In this document: positions 34,705 to 42,684 of the stretch, piece after piece
How the letters are laid out: each line of letters opens with the position of its first letter
Position numbering within the stretch: position 1 is the first letter of the stretch
NCBI RefSeq assembly: GCF_000422965.1
Contig: NZ_AUHB01000002.1
Coordinates: 412,119 to 476,118, forward strand
DNA length: 64,000 bases
Reading direction: 5' to 3'
Origin: Pleomorphomonas oryzae DSM 16300
Lineage (GTDB): Bacteria > Pseudomonadota > Alphaproteobacteria > Rhizobiales > Pleomorphomonadaceae
Made by a program: the position numbers and the translations under genes
The notes under the pieces: generated by a model
The model's database searches: none
Told to the model about the DNA's origin: nothing
What the model saw: the letters and a program-made list of their open reading frames with translations, nothing else

Positions 34705-35130
34705 ATGCGCGCGATCCTGGCAGCCCTTGCGTTCGGTACACTCCTCTCTGCTCCGCTGGCCTCGGCCCAAACTCCAACGGCCGAGGAAGGCTACAGTCTT
34801 CAGCCGGCCGTTGGCGATTATCTCAAGATTGACCGCCGCACCGGCGACGTCTTCCATTGCGCGGCGCGCGATGGAGCTTGGTCGTGCCAGCTGATCCCCG
34901 AGGATCGCAAGGCTTATGAGGACCGTATCGGCGAGCTCGAAGCGGAAAACGACCGGCTTAACAAGCGGGTCGCGGCGCTGGAGGCTCAGAATAAGAATGT
35001 ACGGTCACCGCTTCTCGATAAGGAGGACGAACGGCGTCTCCAAGAGTTCCTCGACCTCAGTGATCGCATGTTCCGCCACTTCTTCGATCTCGTCGACCGG
35101 CTGCGTCAGCGGGAAGAAGGACCGATTTAG
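34705..35130 (+). CDS. Periplasmic protein of unknown function
   Basis: A 141-residue protein with a signal peptide (MRAILAALAFGTLLSAPLASA). The mature part has a short region with a cysteine pair (VFHCAARDGAWSCQLI, probably a disulfide) and a coiled coil (YEDRIGELEAENDRLNKRVA) before a helical acidic end. I do not recognise a named family. Start 34705 follows GGGAGAT; the frame extends upstream without a better site. It stands between the MerR gene and mscL, all rightward. Confidence 0.7.
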   Translation: MRAILAALAFGTLLSAPLASAQTPTAEEGYSLQPAVGDYLKIDRRTGDVFHCAARDGAWSCQLIPEDRKAYEDRIGELEAENDRLNKRVAALEAQNKNVRSPLLDKEDERRLQEFLDLSDRMFRHFFDLVDRLRQREEGPI

Positions 35131-35367
35131 TCCTTCTCATTGCCGAAGCTTCGAGAATCCACAGCTTTATCGGTAGAAATACAGCCGACGATGGTGCGGG
35201 GCATGGCAGCCTGCCCAAGGCTAGGGCATGATCGCGTTTACCTTAGTACATCGGGCCGAGAAGTGGATCCGCTTCTCGGAAAAATCCGATGCGCAAACAA
35301 AAGCTTGGAGCAGCGGTCCGATGTGTCCGGCGTCCGCCGCTCCGGGCACCGCGGGGGAGATCGTCAG

Positions 35368-35784
35368 ATGCTCAAGGAATTCAGGGAATTCGCACTGCGC
35401 GGCAACATGGTCGATCTGGCCATCGGTGTGATCATCGGCGGGGCTTTCGGTGCCCTTGTCAATTCGATCGTCGCCGATTTGTTGATGCCGGTTATCGGGC
35501 TCATCACCGGCGGTATCGACTTTACCAACCTGTACGTCCAGCTTTCAGGGACGCCGGTGGTGGGCGACTTGGCCGCCGCACGCAAGGCCGGTGCGACCAT
35601 CGCCTATGGTAACTTCGTGACGCTGGCCATCAACTTCCTGATCATCGCCTTCGTATTGTTTGTGGTGGTGAAGCTGATGAATCGCATGAAGAAGAACGCG
35701 GAGCCAGCGGTCGAGGCGCGGCCGGAGGTCCCTGCCGATATCGCGTTGCTTGCCGAGATTCGCGACCTTCTCAAGAAAGGCTGA
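35368..35784 (+). CDS. mscL: Large-conductance mechanosensitive channel
   Basis: A 138-residue inner-membrane channel that opens under membrane tension to release solutes on osmotic downshock. It has the amphipathic N-terminal helix ([20 protein letters not shown]), the pore-lining first membrane segment with [17 protein letters not shown], the periplasmic loop, the second segment [17 protein letters not shown] and the C-terminal bundle ending [12 protein letters not shown]. The start is set by GGGGGAG upstream. A 237-base non-coding gap separates it from the preceding gene. Confidence 0.95.
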   Translation: MLKEFREFALRGNMVDLAIGVIIGGAFGALVNSIVADLLMPVIGLITGGIDFTNLYVQLSGTPVVGDLAAARKAGATIAYGNFVTLAINFLIIAFVLFVVVKLMNRMKKNAEPAVEARPEVPADIALLAEIRDLLKKG

Positions 35785-35908
35785 CTGGAAATAAAGCCAT
35801 GCCAGCCGCACCGGCGGCAGCTTCCTCCATGTCTTGTCTTTTGATTCGTTTTTGTAGGGCTGATATTTCCCGATGGACGGCGATTCTCGCCGGCCAATCG
35901 AGCAAGGC

Positions 35909-37138
35909 ATGTTCATGACATCAGACGTTGCCGCGCATTTTCTCGACGATATTCAGCCCGCCGCCCGGAGTGCGCCACCGAGCGGCATCGTCGAGGTACA
36001 CCTCGAAGGATTGCGGCGGCCGGGTACGGCCAAGCTCTGGGTCGGCGAGGGCAGCCTGCCGACACCCTACAACATCCGCGACGCGGCGATCCGCTCGCTG
36101 TTGGCGGGAGAAACCTTCTACACGCATCAGGCTGGCCTGCCAGAGTTGAGGGAGGCCCTCTGTCGCTATCACGACCGGCTCTATGGACCGTTCGGCGGCC
36201 GGCCGGCTGATGCCAGCCGCTTCATCGTCACGGCCTCGGGCATGCATGCCATCCAGATGGCGGCGTCGCTGGTCGCCGGCGCGGGTGACGAAGTCATTGT
36301 ACCGACGCCGGCCTGGCCTAACGCACCGGCTGCTGCCGCGCTGTGTGGCGCCGCGTTGCGTGAAGTGCCGATGCGCTTCGGCCCCGCCGGTTGGGATCTC
36401 GACCCGGACGACCTCAAGGCGGCGATCACGCCGCGCACGCGGGCCATCTTCATCAACTCACCCAGCAACCCCACCGGCTGGGTCGCGAGCCGCGATCGCC
36501 TGGCGTCCATTCTTGACCTCGCCCGCCGGCACGGCATCTGGATCGTTGCCGACGAGGTCTATGGTCGCTTCTGCTACCTGGATGGCCAGACGGTGGCTCC
36601 CTCTTTCCACGGCGTGGCTGAGCCGGAGGATCGGCTGATCTTCGTCAACACCTTCTCGAAGAACTGGGCGATGACCGGCTGGCGTATCGGCTGGATCGAG
36701 GTGCCGGCTGCCCTCAACGCCACCGTCCAGAATCTGGTGCAGTACACGAGCTCAGGCACGGCCGTCTTCATGCAGCGGGCGGCGATCGAGGCGCTCGACA
36801 ACGGCGAAGATTTTCTGGCCTTTCAGATTGCGCGGGTGCGTCATAATCGGGCGACGGTCATGGACGCACTCGCCGCTGCCGGCGGCGTGACCCTGTCGCC
36901 GCCCGATGGCGCCTTCTATCTCTTCCTCTCCATCGAAGGCGAGAGCGACACGCGTCAGCTCTGTCTCGACATGGTGCGCGAGGCTGGCGTGGGCATCGCC
37001 CCGGGGACTGCTTTCGGCCGGGGTGGCGAGCGATTCATGCGTCTCTGCTTTGCCGGCGATCCGCAGGAAATCACGGTGGCGCTCGGTCGTCTTTCGGGCT
37101 GGCTTGCCGCGCGCCGACAGGCTGCCGAAGTCCGTTAG
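35909..37138 (+). CDS. PLP-dependent class I aminotransferase
   Basis: A roughly 409-residue fold-type I aminotransferase. It shows the N-terminal NIRDAAIRSLLAGETFYTHQ, the cofactor-ring Asp in IVADEVYGRF, NSPSNPTGW, the Schiff-base lysine in VNTFSKNWAMTGWRIGW and the substrate-carboxylate Arg in ERFMRLCFAG. The amino acid substrate cannot be read from sequence. The start is uncertain: 35909 follows GAGCAAGG, while 35873 is a longer option. Confidence 0.85.
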   Translation: MFMTSDVAAHFLDDIQPAARSAPPSGIVEVHLEGLRRPGTAKLWVGEGSLPTPYNIRDAAIRSLLAGETFYTHQAGLPELREALCRYHDRLYGPFGGRPADASRFIVTASGMHAIQMAASLVAGAGDEVIVPTPAWPNAPAAAALCGAALREVPMRFGPAGWDLDPDDLKAAITPRTRAIFINSPSNPTGWVASRDRLASILDLARRHGIWIVADEVYGRFCYLDGQTVAPSFHGVAEPEDRLIFVNTFSKNWAMTGWRIGWIEVPAALNATVQNLVQYTSSGTAVFMQRAAIEALDNGEDFLAFQIARVRHNRATVMDALAAAGGVTLSPPDGAFYLFLSIEGESDTRQLCLDMVREAGVGIAPGTAFGRGGERFMRLCFAGDPQEITVALGRLSGWLAARRQAAEVR

Positions 37139-37303
37139 CGATTTTTTGCGGGCATTTAGGTTTGAATTTGATCTGTAACAGTTCCTTTTTCCTAGAAGTC
37201 GTGCATGTTACATCCGGACTTGCACTGAAGGGCTGTTCCTGATTTGACAAGCCGGTGGGCGAGGTTGTGGCCCCATCGGGATGAAGGGAAGAGCGAGGCG
37301 AAG

Positions 37304-38467
37304 ATGGGAGAACAGGAGGACCGCAGGACCGCGGTTTCGGAGGCTCGGTTCGAGAGCCTTCTCGATACCGCCGCCGATGGCATCATCGTCATCGACGATA
37401 CCGGTCGTATGCTGGTCTTCAACAAGATCTGCGAACGCCTGTTCGGCTACACCGCCCAAGAGGCGATCGGCCAGAACGTGTCGCTGATCATGCCGCCCGA
37501 ATTCTCGATGTCTCACGATCGTTTCATGAGCAACTATCATCGGACGGGCGAGAGACGCATCATCGGTATCGGCCGCGAAGTCTCCGGTATGCACCGTGAC
37601 GGCACCGTTTTCCCGTTGGAACTGTCGGTCGGCGAGGCGAAGACGGCCGATGGCCGGCAATACATCGGTGTGCTGCGTGATCTGCGCTCCCGCCGCGCTG
37701 TTGAGCAGCGCGTGTCGCAGCTCCAGGCGCAGGTGGTGCATATGACGCGCCTCTCCGCCATGGACGAGATGGGCGCCGCCATGGCGCACGAACTCAATCA
37801 GCCGCTTACCGCGCTGCTGCTTTATCTCCAGGCGGTGGCGCGCCAGGTCAAGGCCTGCCACGCAGATGGCAAACCGCCGAGCGACAAGATGCTCGACGTG
37901 CTCGACAAGTCGGTGCAAGAGGCCGAGCGGGCCAGCCACATCGTCCAACGCATGCGCCAGATGGTGGAAAAGCGCGATCCCGAGCGGGCTACTGTCGATT
38001 TGCGCGAGGTGGTCAACGAGGCGCTCGACCTCAGCGAATTCGTGGCGCAGGGCGCCACCGTCACCATACGCCGCGTCTTCGGCATGACGCCGATTCATGT
38101 CGATGCCGATGCGACTCAGATCCAGCAGATCATCCTCAACCTATTGCGCAACGCCCTCGAGGTGGCCAAGGAGAGCGAGGAGCGCTGGGTGAAGGTATCG
38201 ATCGGTTCTGACGATCGATCGGCTTTCGTATCGGTGACCGACAGCGGCCCCGGCTTCTCCGAGGACGTCGGCAAGTCCTTGTTCAGGACGTTCAGTACTA
38301 CCAAGAAATCCGGAATGGGGCTTGGGCTCGCCATCTCCAGGGCGATCGCCCAGAACCATGGCGGCGACCTGATGGCCGATCCCGGCGGAAACGGTCAGGG
38401 GGCGACATTCACGCTGATGCTGCCGATGCATCGCCCGGATGACGCGGAAGACGATACGTGGGGGTGA
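37304..38467 (+). CDS. fixL: Oxygen-sensing histidine kinase FixL (soluble, one PAS domain)
   Basis: A 387-residue kinase without membrane segments. Residues about 12-140 are a heme PAS domain. H71 in SMSHDRFMSNY aligns with the proximal heme ligand (H200 of Bradyrhizobium FixL), and R91 in IIGIGR aligns with the oxygen-switch Arg (R220). The residue matching R206 is N77. The kinase core has AMAHELNQPLTAL with the phosphorylated His, NLLRNALEV, DSGPGF and GMGLGLAISRAIA. It phosphorylates FixJ at low oxygen. Start 37304 is preferred; an in-frame start at 37244 is possible. A 243-base gap separates it from fixJ. Confidence 0.88.
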   Translation: MGEQEDRRTAVSEARFESLLDTAADGIIVIDDTGRMLVFNKICERLFGYTAQEAIGQNVSLIMPPEFSMSHDRFMSNYHRTGERRIIGIGREVSGMHRDGTVFPLELSVGEAKTADGRQYIGVLRDLRSRRAVEQRVSQLQAQVVHMTRLSAMDEMGAAMAHELNQPLTALLLYLQAVARQVKACHADGKPPSDKMLDVLDKSVQEAERASHIVQRMRQMVEKRDPERATVDLREVVNEALDLSEFVAQGATVTIRRVFGMTPIHVDADATQIQQIILNLLRNALEVAKESEERWVKVSIGSDDRSAFVSVTDSGPGFSEDVGKSLFRTFSTTKKSGMGLGLAISRAIAQNHGGDLMADPGGNGQGATFTLMLPMHRPDDAEDDTWG

Positions 38468-38710
38468 GAGACGGCGCGGTTAGCGCCGGGTGGGGAAGGG
38501 CAACAATTCGATAGGATCGCCCTCAGGGGTGGCAACTGGCGCGGCGATGGGTTTCGCCGTATAAATACTTAGAGCAACAAAGTCTGCCATGTCTTTTATG
38601 GACCGCCTTGGCGGAAGCTGGAAGACGCGGAACGGACGCGATCCATGGACTTGGCTAGCCGGGCGGGACCCTGGCGGTCTTCAGGGATCCTCAAATCGAG
38701 GAAGGGTGAC

Positions 38711-39331
38711 ATGGCTGAAGCAGAAGGAAAAATCTTCGTTGTCGACGATGACGCCTCGGTGCGCGACGCACTTTCGGTCATCTTCGAAATGGAAGGTTAT
38801 AGCGTCAGGGTATTCGCAGACGGCGATCAGTTTCTGACGGCGCTCAAGACGGACAAGCCGTCCTGCGTGCTGCTCGACGTCCACATGCCCGGCAAATCGG
38901 GTCTCGACATTCTCCGGTCGATCGATGTCGGCACGTTCCCGTCGCCGGTGTTCATCATCTCCGGTCAGGGCGATATCCCCATGGCCGTCAGCGCGATCAA
39001 GGCCGGCGCCACCGACTTCATCGAGAAGCCGTTCGATGCCGATACGGTGGTCACGCGCGTCCGCGAGGCCATTGCCTCCTACGGTCGTCACGCCAGCGGC
39101 GCTGCCCCGAGCCTCAGCTTCCCCGGCGCCGAACATCTCACGCCGCGCGAGCGCGATGTTCTTCAGGAAATCACCGGTGGCGCCTCCAATAAGGAGGCCG
39201 GACGTCGCCTGGGAATTTCCCCGCGCACCATCGAAGTACACCGCGCACGCATCATGGAAAAGCTCGGTGCACGCAACGCTGCCGACCTCGTCCGCATCGT
39301 GCTGACTGCGCATACGGGAGATCACGGATAA
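38711..39331 (+). CDS. fixJ: Response regulator FixJ
   Basis: A 206-residue two-domain regulator. The receiver has VVDDD, the phosphorylated D56 in VLLDVHMPGKSGLD, and ATDFIEKPFD with the conserved Lys. The C-terminal LuxR-type helix-turn-helix is LTPRERDVLQEITGGASNKE through LGISPRTIEVHRARIMEKL. It should activate fixK at low oxygen. GAGGAAGG precedes the start. It has its own leader and may have its own promoter in the gap after fixL. Confidence 0.9.
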   Translation: MAEAEGKIFVVDDDASVRDALSVIFEMEGYSVRVFADGDQFLTALKTDKPSCVLLDVHMPGKSGLDILRSIDVGTFPSPVFIISGQGDIPMAVSAIKAGATDFIEKPFDADTVVTRVREAIASYGRHASGAAPSLSFPGAEHLTPRERDVLQEITGGASNKEAGRRLGISPRTIEVHRARIMEKLGARNAADLVRIVLTAHTGDHG

Positions 39332-39404
39332 ACATTGCCGATTGATCGGGGCACACTACTTTTTCCTGCGACTGGTTTGCGTTTTGCGGATTTAGAGTGT
39401 GCCT

Positions 39405-39743
39405 ATGTATATTATTGTAGAGGACGATCCTTCGGTCGCCGACGCGCTGGAATCCCTGCTCTCCGGAGCGGGATTACCGGTGCGTGTTTTTGCCAGCGCC
39501 GAGGAACTCATTCATTCTGCTGCCCTGACTGCCGACGATACGATGATCGTCGACCTTGGCCTGCCGGGCATGAGTGGCGGCGAGCTTGTCCGGCATCTCG
39601 AAAAAGCCGGGGCAAATCCCAAGGTGATTGCCATTTCCGGCAAGTCGTCGCGGACGATCGCCCGCGAGACCGAAGGCCTTTCCGACCTCAAGATCCTGCG
39701 CAAACCGCCGTCCGCCGACTGGCTAGAGGCGATCACCGCCTGA
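39405..39743 (+). CDS. Single-domain receiver protein in the fix cluster (possible FixT-like)
   Basis: A 112-residue receiver with no output domain. It has the acidic cluster E6-D7-D8, phospho-acceptor D50 in IVDLGLPGMSG, S78 in IAISGK and K100 in ILRKPP, so it should be phosphorylatable. It lies between fixJ and fixK. FixT, a receiver-fold anti-kinase of FixL, occupies such a place in other species; Caulobacter FixT has an iron-sulfur cluster but this protein has no cysteine. It could instead be a phosphate sink for FixL. The ATG is at 39405, with GTG at 39399 as an alternative. A strong terminator follows. Confidence 0.72.
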   Translation: MYIIVEDDPSVADALESLLSGAGLPVRVFASAEELIHSAALTADDTMIVDLGLPGMSGGELVRHLEKAGANPKVIAISGKSSRTIARETEGLSDLKILRKPPSADWLEAITA

Positions 39744-39771
39744 TCTCATCGGCACTGATGACGGTCTGGTC

Positions 39772-39793
39772 GCCCGGCTAGCCGGGCTTTTTT
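39772..39793 (+). terminator. Rho-independent terminator after the receiver gene
   Basis: GCCCGGC (39772-39778) pairs with GCCGGGC (39781-39787) around TA, followed by six Ts. It ends the rightward unit that includes fixJ and the receiver gene, so fixK is transcribed separately. Confidence 0.9.
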
Positions 39794-40160
39794 GTCTGGT
39801 GCGTGCCGGCAAGCGTCCGGATGCCCAGCCGTATAGTCCATGGTGCCGCCCGCTTTATTCCAGGAGCGTCTATCACAAGAACGCTTCGTCGGCGCGGCTG
39901 CAATGCAAGATTGCGGCTGGATCTGCCGCGCCCTGCTGGCCTCCCGCTCGGCTATCTTTCCTCAGAAGGTTAAGTAACCAAACGAATTACCTCAGGGCAC
40001 ATATGTCCATATTGTGCCAGTGTCGATAGTGGTGCGGCCGAAGCGGACGGGTTTCGGCCGAGCCGACGGAAAAAGGGACGGTCATGGACGGATGGCCGGT
40101 CGATCTTCCGGTGGCCTGCCGACCACGTGTCATCGAACATGTGCCATCGAGGAGGGATCG
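39794..40160 (+). promoter_or_regulatory. Leader and promoter region of fixK
   Basis: This 367-base gap holds no supported gene. The inverted repeat GGTTA-AG-TAACC lies at 39968-39979, and a TA-rich stretch (ACATATGTCCATATTG) is near 40000. FixJ is expected to act here, but I do not see a clear FixJ box. There is no TTGAT-N4-ATCAA box, so autoregulation by FixK is not supported. GGAGGG precedes the fixK start. Confidence 0.45.
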
Positions 40161-40919
40161 ATGTTCATTGAGAAAAAGACGTCATTCGATGAGGGATACG
40201 GCGCTGGCAGTTTTGACAGCGGACGCCACCGCAGCCGCTATGCCGGCACGAGGTTGCGTGCTCCGGTCGACGACAGCGCCTGGACGCACTATCGTGCCTC
40301 GCCGCGTGCCCGGCTCGACCGGCATGACGCCCATTCCGTGCTCTTCCACGAGGACGATACGGCGAGCCATCTCTACGAGGTGGTCAGCGGTCAGATCATG
40401 CTGTACCGCCTGCTTGGTGACGGCCGCCGCCAGGTTGTTGACATTCTTGGTGAGGGCGACCTCTGCGGCCATTCGCTGACCGGCCTTTACGACTGCACGG
40501 CGGAAGCGCTGACGCTGGCCGAAGTGCGGGTGCTCGACCGTCGTGACATCGACCAGTCGACCGATCTGTTGGCCCACGTCAATCGCTGCCTTCTGACGCG
40601 CATCGAAGCGCTGCATAGCCACGCCGTTCTGCTGGGTCGCAAGTCGGCGACTGAACGGGTAGCGAGCTTCCTGATGCGCTTCGTGCCGGGCCGTGGCGTC
40701 GTCGGCTGCATCGGGCCCGAAAAGCACAGCACGGACACCGAACTGGTGGTGCTGAAGATGACGCGCCAGGAAATCGCCGATTTCCTCGGCCTCACCATCG
40801 AGACGGTGAGCCGCGTGCTGTCCGATCTCAAGCGGCGCGGCGTCATCTCCATCGAACGCAACGACCGCATTCGTCTTGTCGACGTCTGTCGTGTCTGCAA
40901 GATGACCGGCATCCACTGA
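40161..40919 (+). CDS. fixK: FixK/FNR-type CRP-family regulator
   Basis: A 252-residue CRP/FNR regulator. An unusual basic N-terminal extension of about 40 residues precedes the cyclic-nucleotide-like barrel (LFHEDDTASHLYEVVSGQIM, VVDILGEGDLCGH). The C-terminal helix-turn-helix MTRQEIADFLGLTIETVSRVLSDL contains E-SR, the FNR/FixK recognition pattern for TTGAT half-sites. It lacks the N-terminal FNR cysteine cluster, so it senses oxygen through FixLJ rather than directly. A cysteine pair sits near the C-terminus (VCRVCK). Boxes for it occur before hemN, ccoN and hemA. Confidence 0.87.
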   Translation: MFIEKKTSFDEGYGAGSFDSGRHRSRYAGTRLRAPVDDSAWTHYRASPRARLDRHDAHSVLFHEDDTASHLYEVVSGQIMLYRLLGDGRRQVVDILGEGDLCGHSLTGLYDCTAEALTLAEVRVLDRRDIDQSTDLLAHVNRCLLTRIEALHSHAVLLGRKSATERVASFLMRFVPGRGVVGCIGPEKHSTDTELVVLKMTRQEIADFLGLTIETVSRVLSDLKRRGVISIERNDRIRLVDVCRVCKMTGIH

Positions 40920-40932
40920 TCGTCACCGCCGG

Positions 40933-42294
40933 CTATACCGCCACCGAATGCCGTCCGCCGGTGCCGAGATAGGCATCGAAGGCGGAGGCGACGAGACGGG
41001 CCAATTCTGCTCCGTGCCGGACGATGGAGACGTGTCCGCCGTCGGCAACCACCCAGCCGGCGCGAACGAGCGGCGTCAATTTCTCGAGATCGGCGGAGAA
41101 TACGGCCGGATCGGCATTATGGCGGGTGGCGATGACCGTGAGGTCGGCATCGAAGAAGCACAGGATCTGTTCGATTACGTCGGCTCTCAGCCTGTCTTCC
41201 GGCGTCAGCAGGCGTCCCCGCTCGGTAGCGAAGCGGCCGTTGACGATGCGCTCGCGCCAGTTGCCGGTGTCGGTCACGTTCTGCGCATAACCCGCCGGCG
41301 TCCGGCCGATCGACGAGGCACCGAAGCCGATCAGCGTGTCGGCGCGGTCGGTGGTGTAGCCCTGGAAATTTCGGCGGAGCGTCCGCTTCGACAAGGCCAC
41401 GGCCATCGCATCATCATGCCTAGCGAAATGATCGATGCCGATCGGCACGTAGCCCGCCGTCTCGATGGCACCGTGAGCGGTGCGCTCGAGTTCGAGACGC
41501 AGGTTGCTGCCCGGCAGCTTGGAGGCGTCGATCAGTTTCTGATTGACGCGGAACCAGGGCACGTGAGCATAGCCGAACAGCGAGATGCGGTCGGGTGCGA
41601 GAGCGATCGCGGTTTCGACCGTGCGCCGGACGGACGCAACGCTCTGTTCCGGCAGACCGTAGATGAGATCGAAGCTCAGCGAGGATATGCCGGCGCCCCT
41701 CAGTTGTTCGACGGCGGCCGCCACCGTTTCGGCGGGCTGGATGCGGCCGATTGCCGCCTGCACGGCCGGGTCGAAGTCCTGCACGCCGAGGCTGGCGCGG
41801 TTGACACCGATGCCGGCGAGGAAGCGCGCGCGCCCCTCGCCGAGATGGCGCGGATCGAGCTCGATGGCATGCTCGGTGTCGGAGCCGATCGCGAAGAGGC
41901 GGTGGAAGTCGCCGACAATCGCTTCGAACGCAGCGGTGGAGAGCAGGTTGGGCGTGCCGCCACCCCAATGGATGTGTGACACCGTCCGGCGGCCGATCTG
42001 CGCCGCCACCATGGCGATCTCCGACCTCAACACCTCGACATAGGCTTCGATCGGCGCATAGCGCCGGCTCGCCTTGGTGGTGCAGCCGCAATAGTGGCAG
42101 ATCGCGTGGCAGAACGGGATGTGGACGTAGAGCGAAACCGGACCGTCTTCCGCCGCCACCTGGTCAAGGAAACCGCCATAAGAGTCCGCTCCGACCTCCG
42201 CGGAAAAATGCGGCGCGGTTGGGTAGGATGTATAGCGCGGTACGGTGGCGCGAATGAGGGTTTCGAGGGAAGCGGCTTCGTCCAGTTGAGTCAT
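40933..42294 (-). CDS. hemN: Oxygen-independent coproporphyrinogen III oxidase
   Basis: A 453-residue radical SAM enzyme that converts coproporphyrinogen III to protoporphyrinogen IX without oxygen. The iron-sulfur ligands are C62, C66 and C69 in FCHAICHYCGC, with the HemN-specific extra C71. HIHWGGGTPNLL is the SAM-binding glycine motif and PRYTSYPTAPHF is the usual N-terminal landmark. It faces fixK tail to tail and is divergent from ccoN. An anaerobox lies 35 bases upstream of the ATG. Confidence 0.94.
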   Translation of the reverse strand: MTQLDEAASLETLIRATVPRYTSYPTAPHFSAEVGADSYGGFLDQVAAEDGPVSLYVHIPFCHAICHYCGCTTKASRRYAPIEAYVEVLRSEIAMVAAQIGRRTVSHIHWGGGTPNLLSTAAFEAIVGDFHRLFAIGSDTEHAIELDPRHLGEGRARFLAGIGVNRASLGVQDFDPAVQAAIGRIQPAETVAAAVEQLRGAGISSLSFDLIYGLPEQSVASVRRTVETAIALAPDRISLFGYAHVPWFRVNQKLIDASKLPGSNLRLELERTAHGAIETAGYVPIGIDHFARHDDAMAVALSKRTLRRNFQGYTTDRADTLIGFGASSIGRTPAGYAQNVTDTGNWRERIVNGRFATERGRLLTPEDRLRADVIEQILCFFDADLTVIATRHNADPAVFSADLEKLTPLVRAGWVVADGGHVSIVRHGAELARLVASAFDAYLGTGGRHSVAV

Positions 42295-42328
42295 AGATAA
42301 TCCTAGGCGCCGATAGCCGGTCCAGACA

Positions 42329-42342
42329 TTGATCGGCGTCAA
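42329..42342. promoter_or_regulatory. FixK/FNR box upstream of hemN
   Basis: TTGAT-CGGC-GTCAA fits the TTGAY-N4-RTCAA consensus. Its centre is only about 41 bases before the hemN ATG. At the usual -41.5 position the transcript would be almost leaderless, so the site may act differently (see findings). Confidence 0.65.
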
Positions 42343-42522
42343 GCGTGGCGGCATCTGGCCGAATCAGTCGGCCGTGCCTTTTTCGCGAACGGTATCTGCC
42401 TCCCGATCCGACTTGCATGCAACGGTATCGAGCCGATCCCTGACGCACATTATAATTAGTCCATTTTGATATAGGCAAAACGTCTAGAACTGCGCTAAAC
42501 CCCGTTCAATCCCGAACCGGCC

Positions 42523-42536
42523 TTGACCTTTATCAA
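42523..42536. promoter_or_regulatory. FixK/FNR box upstream of ccoNOQP
   Basis: TTGAC-CTTT-ATCAA is a full match to the anaerobox consensus, centred about 155 bases before the ccoN start. At -41.5 this predicts a transcript start near 42571 and a leader of about 110 bases. The 390-base hemN-ccoN gap otherwise holds no gene. Confidence 0.85.
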
Positions 42537-42684
42537 GGCTGGTATGCGTAGACCCCACTAGGTTATTTCCCGTGCTCTGGACGCGACGGTCCGGGGCGGA
42601 GATGCCGGGGGCGTCGGCAAACGGGCGAGGCGAGGCGCCCGTCGGTAACGACAGGCGATCTCCGATAGAAGCGGGGCAACGAAC

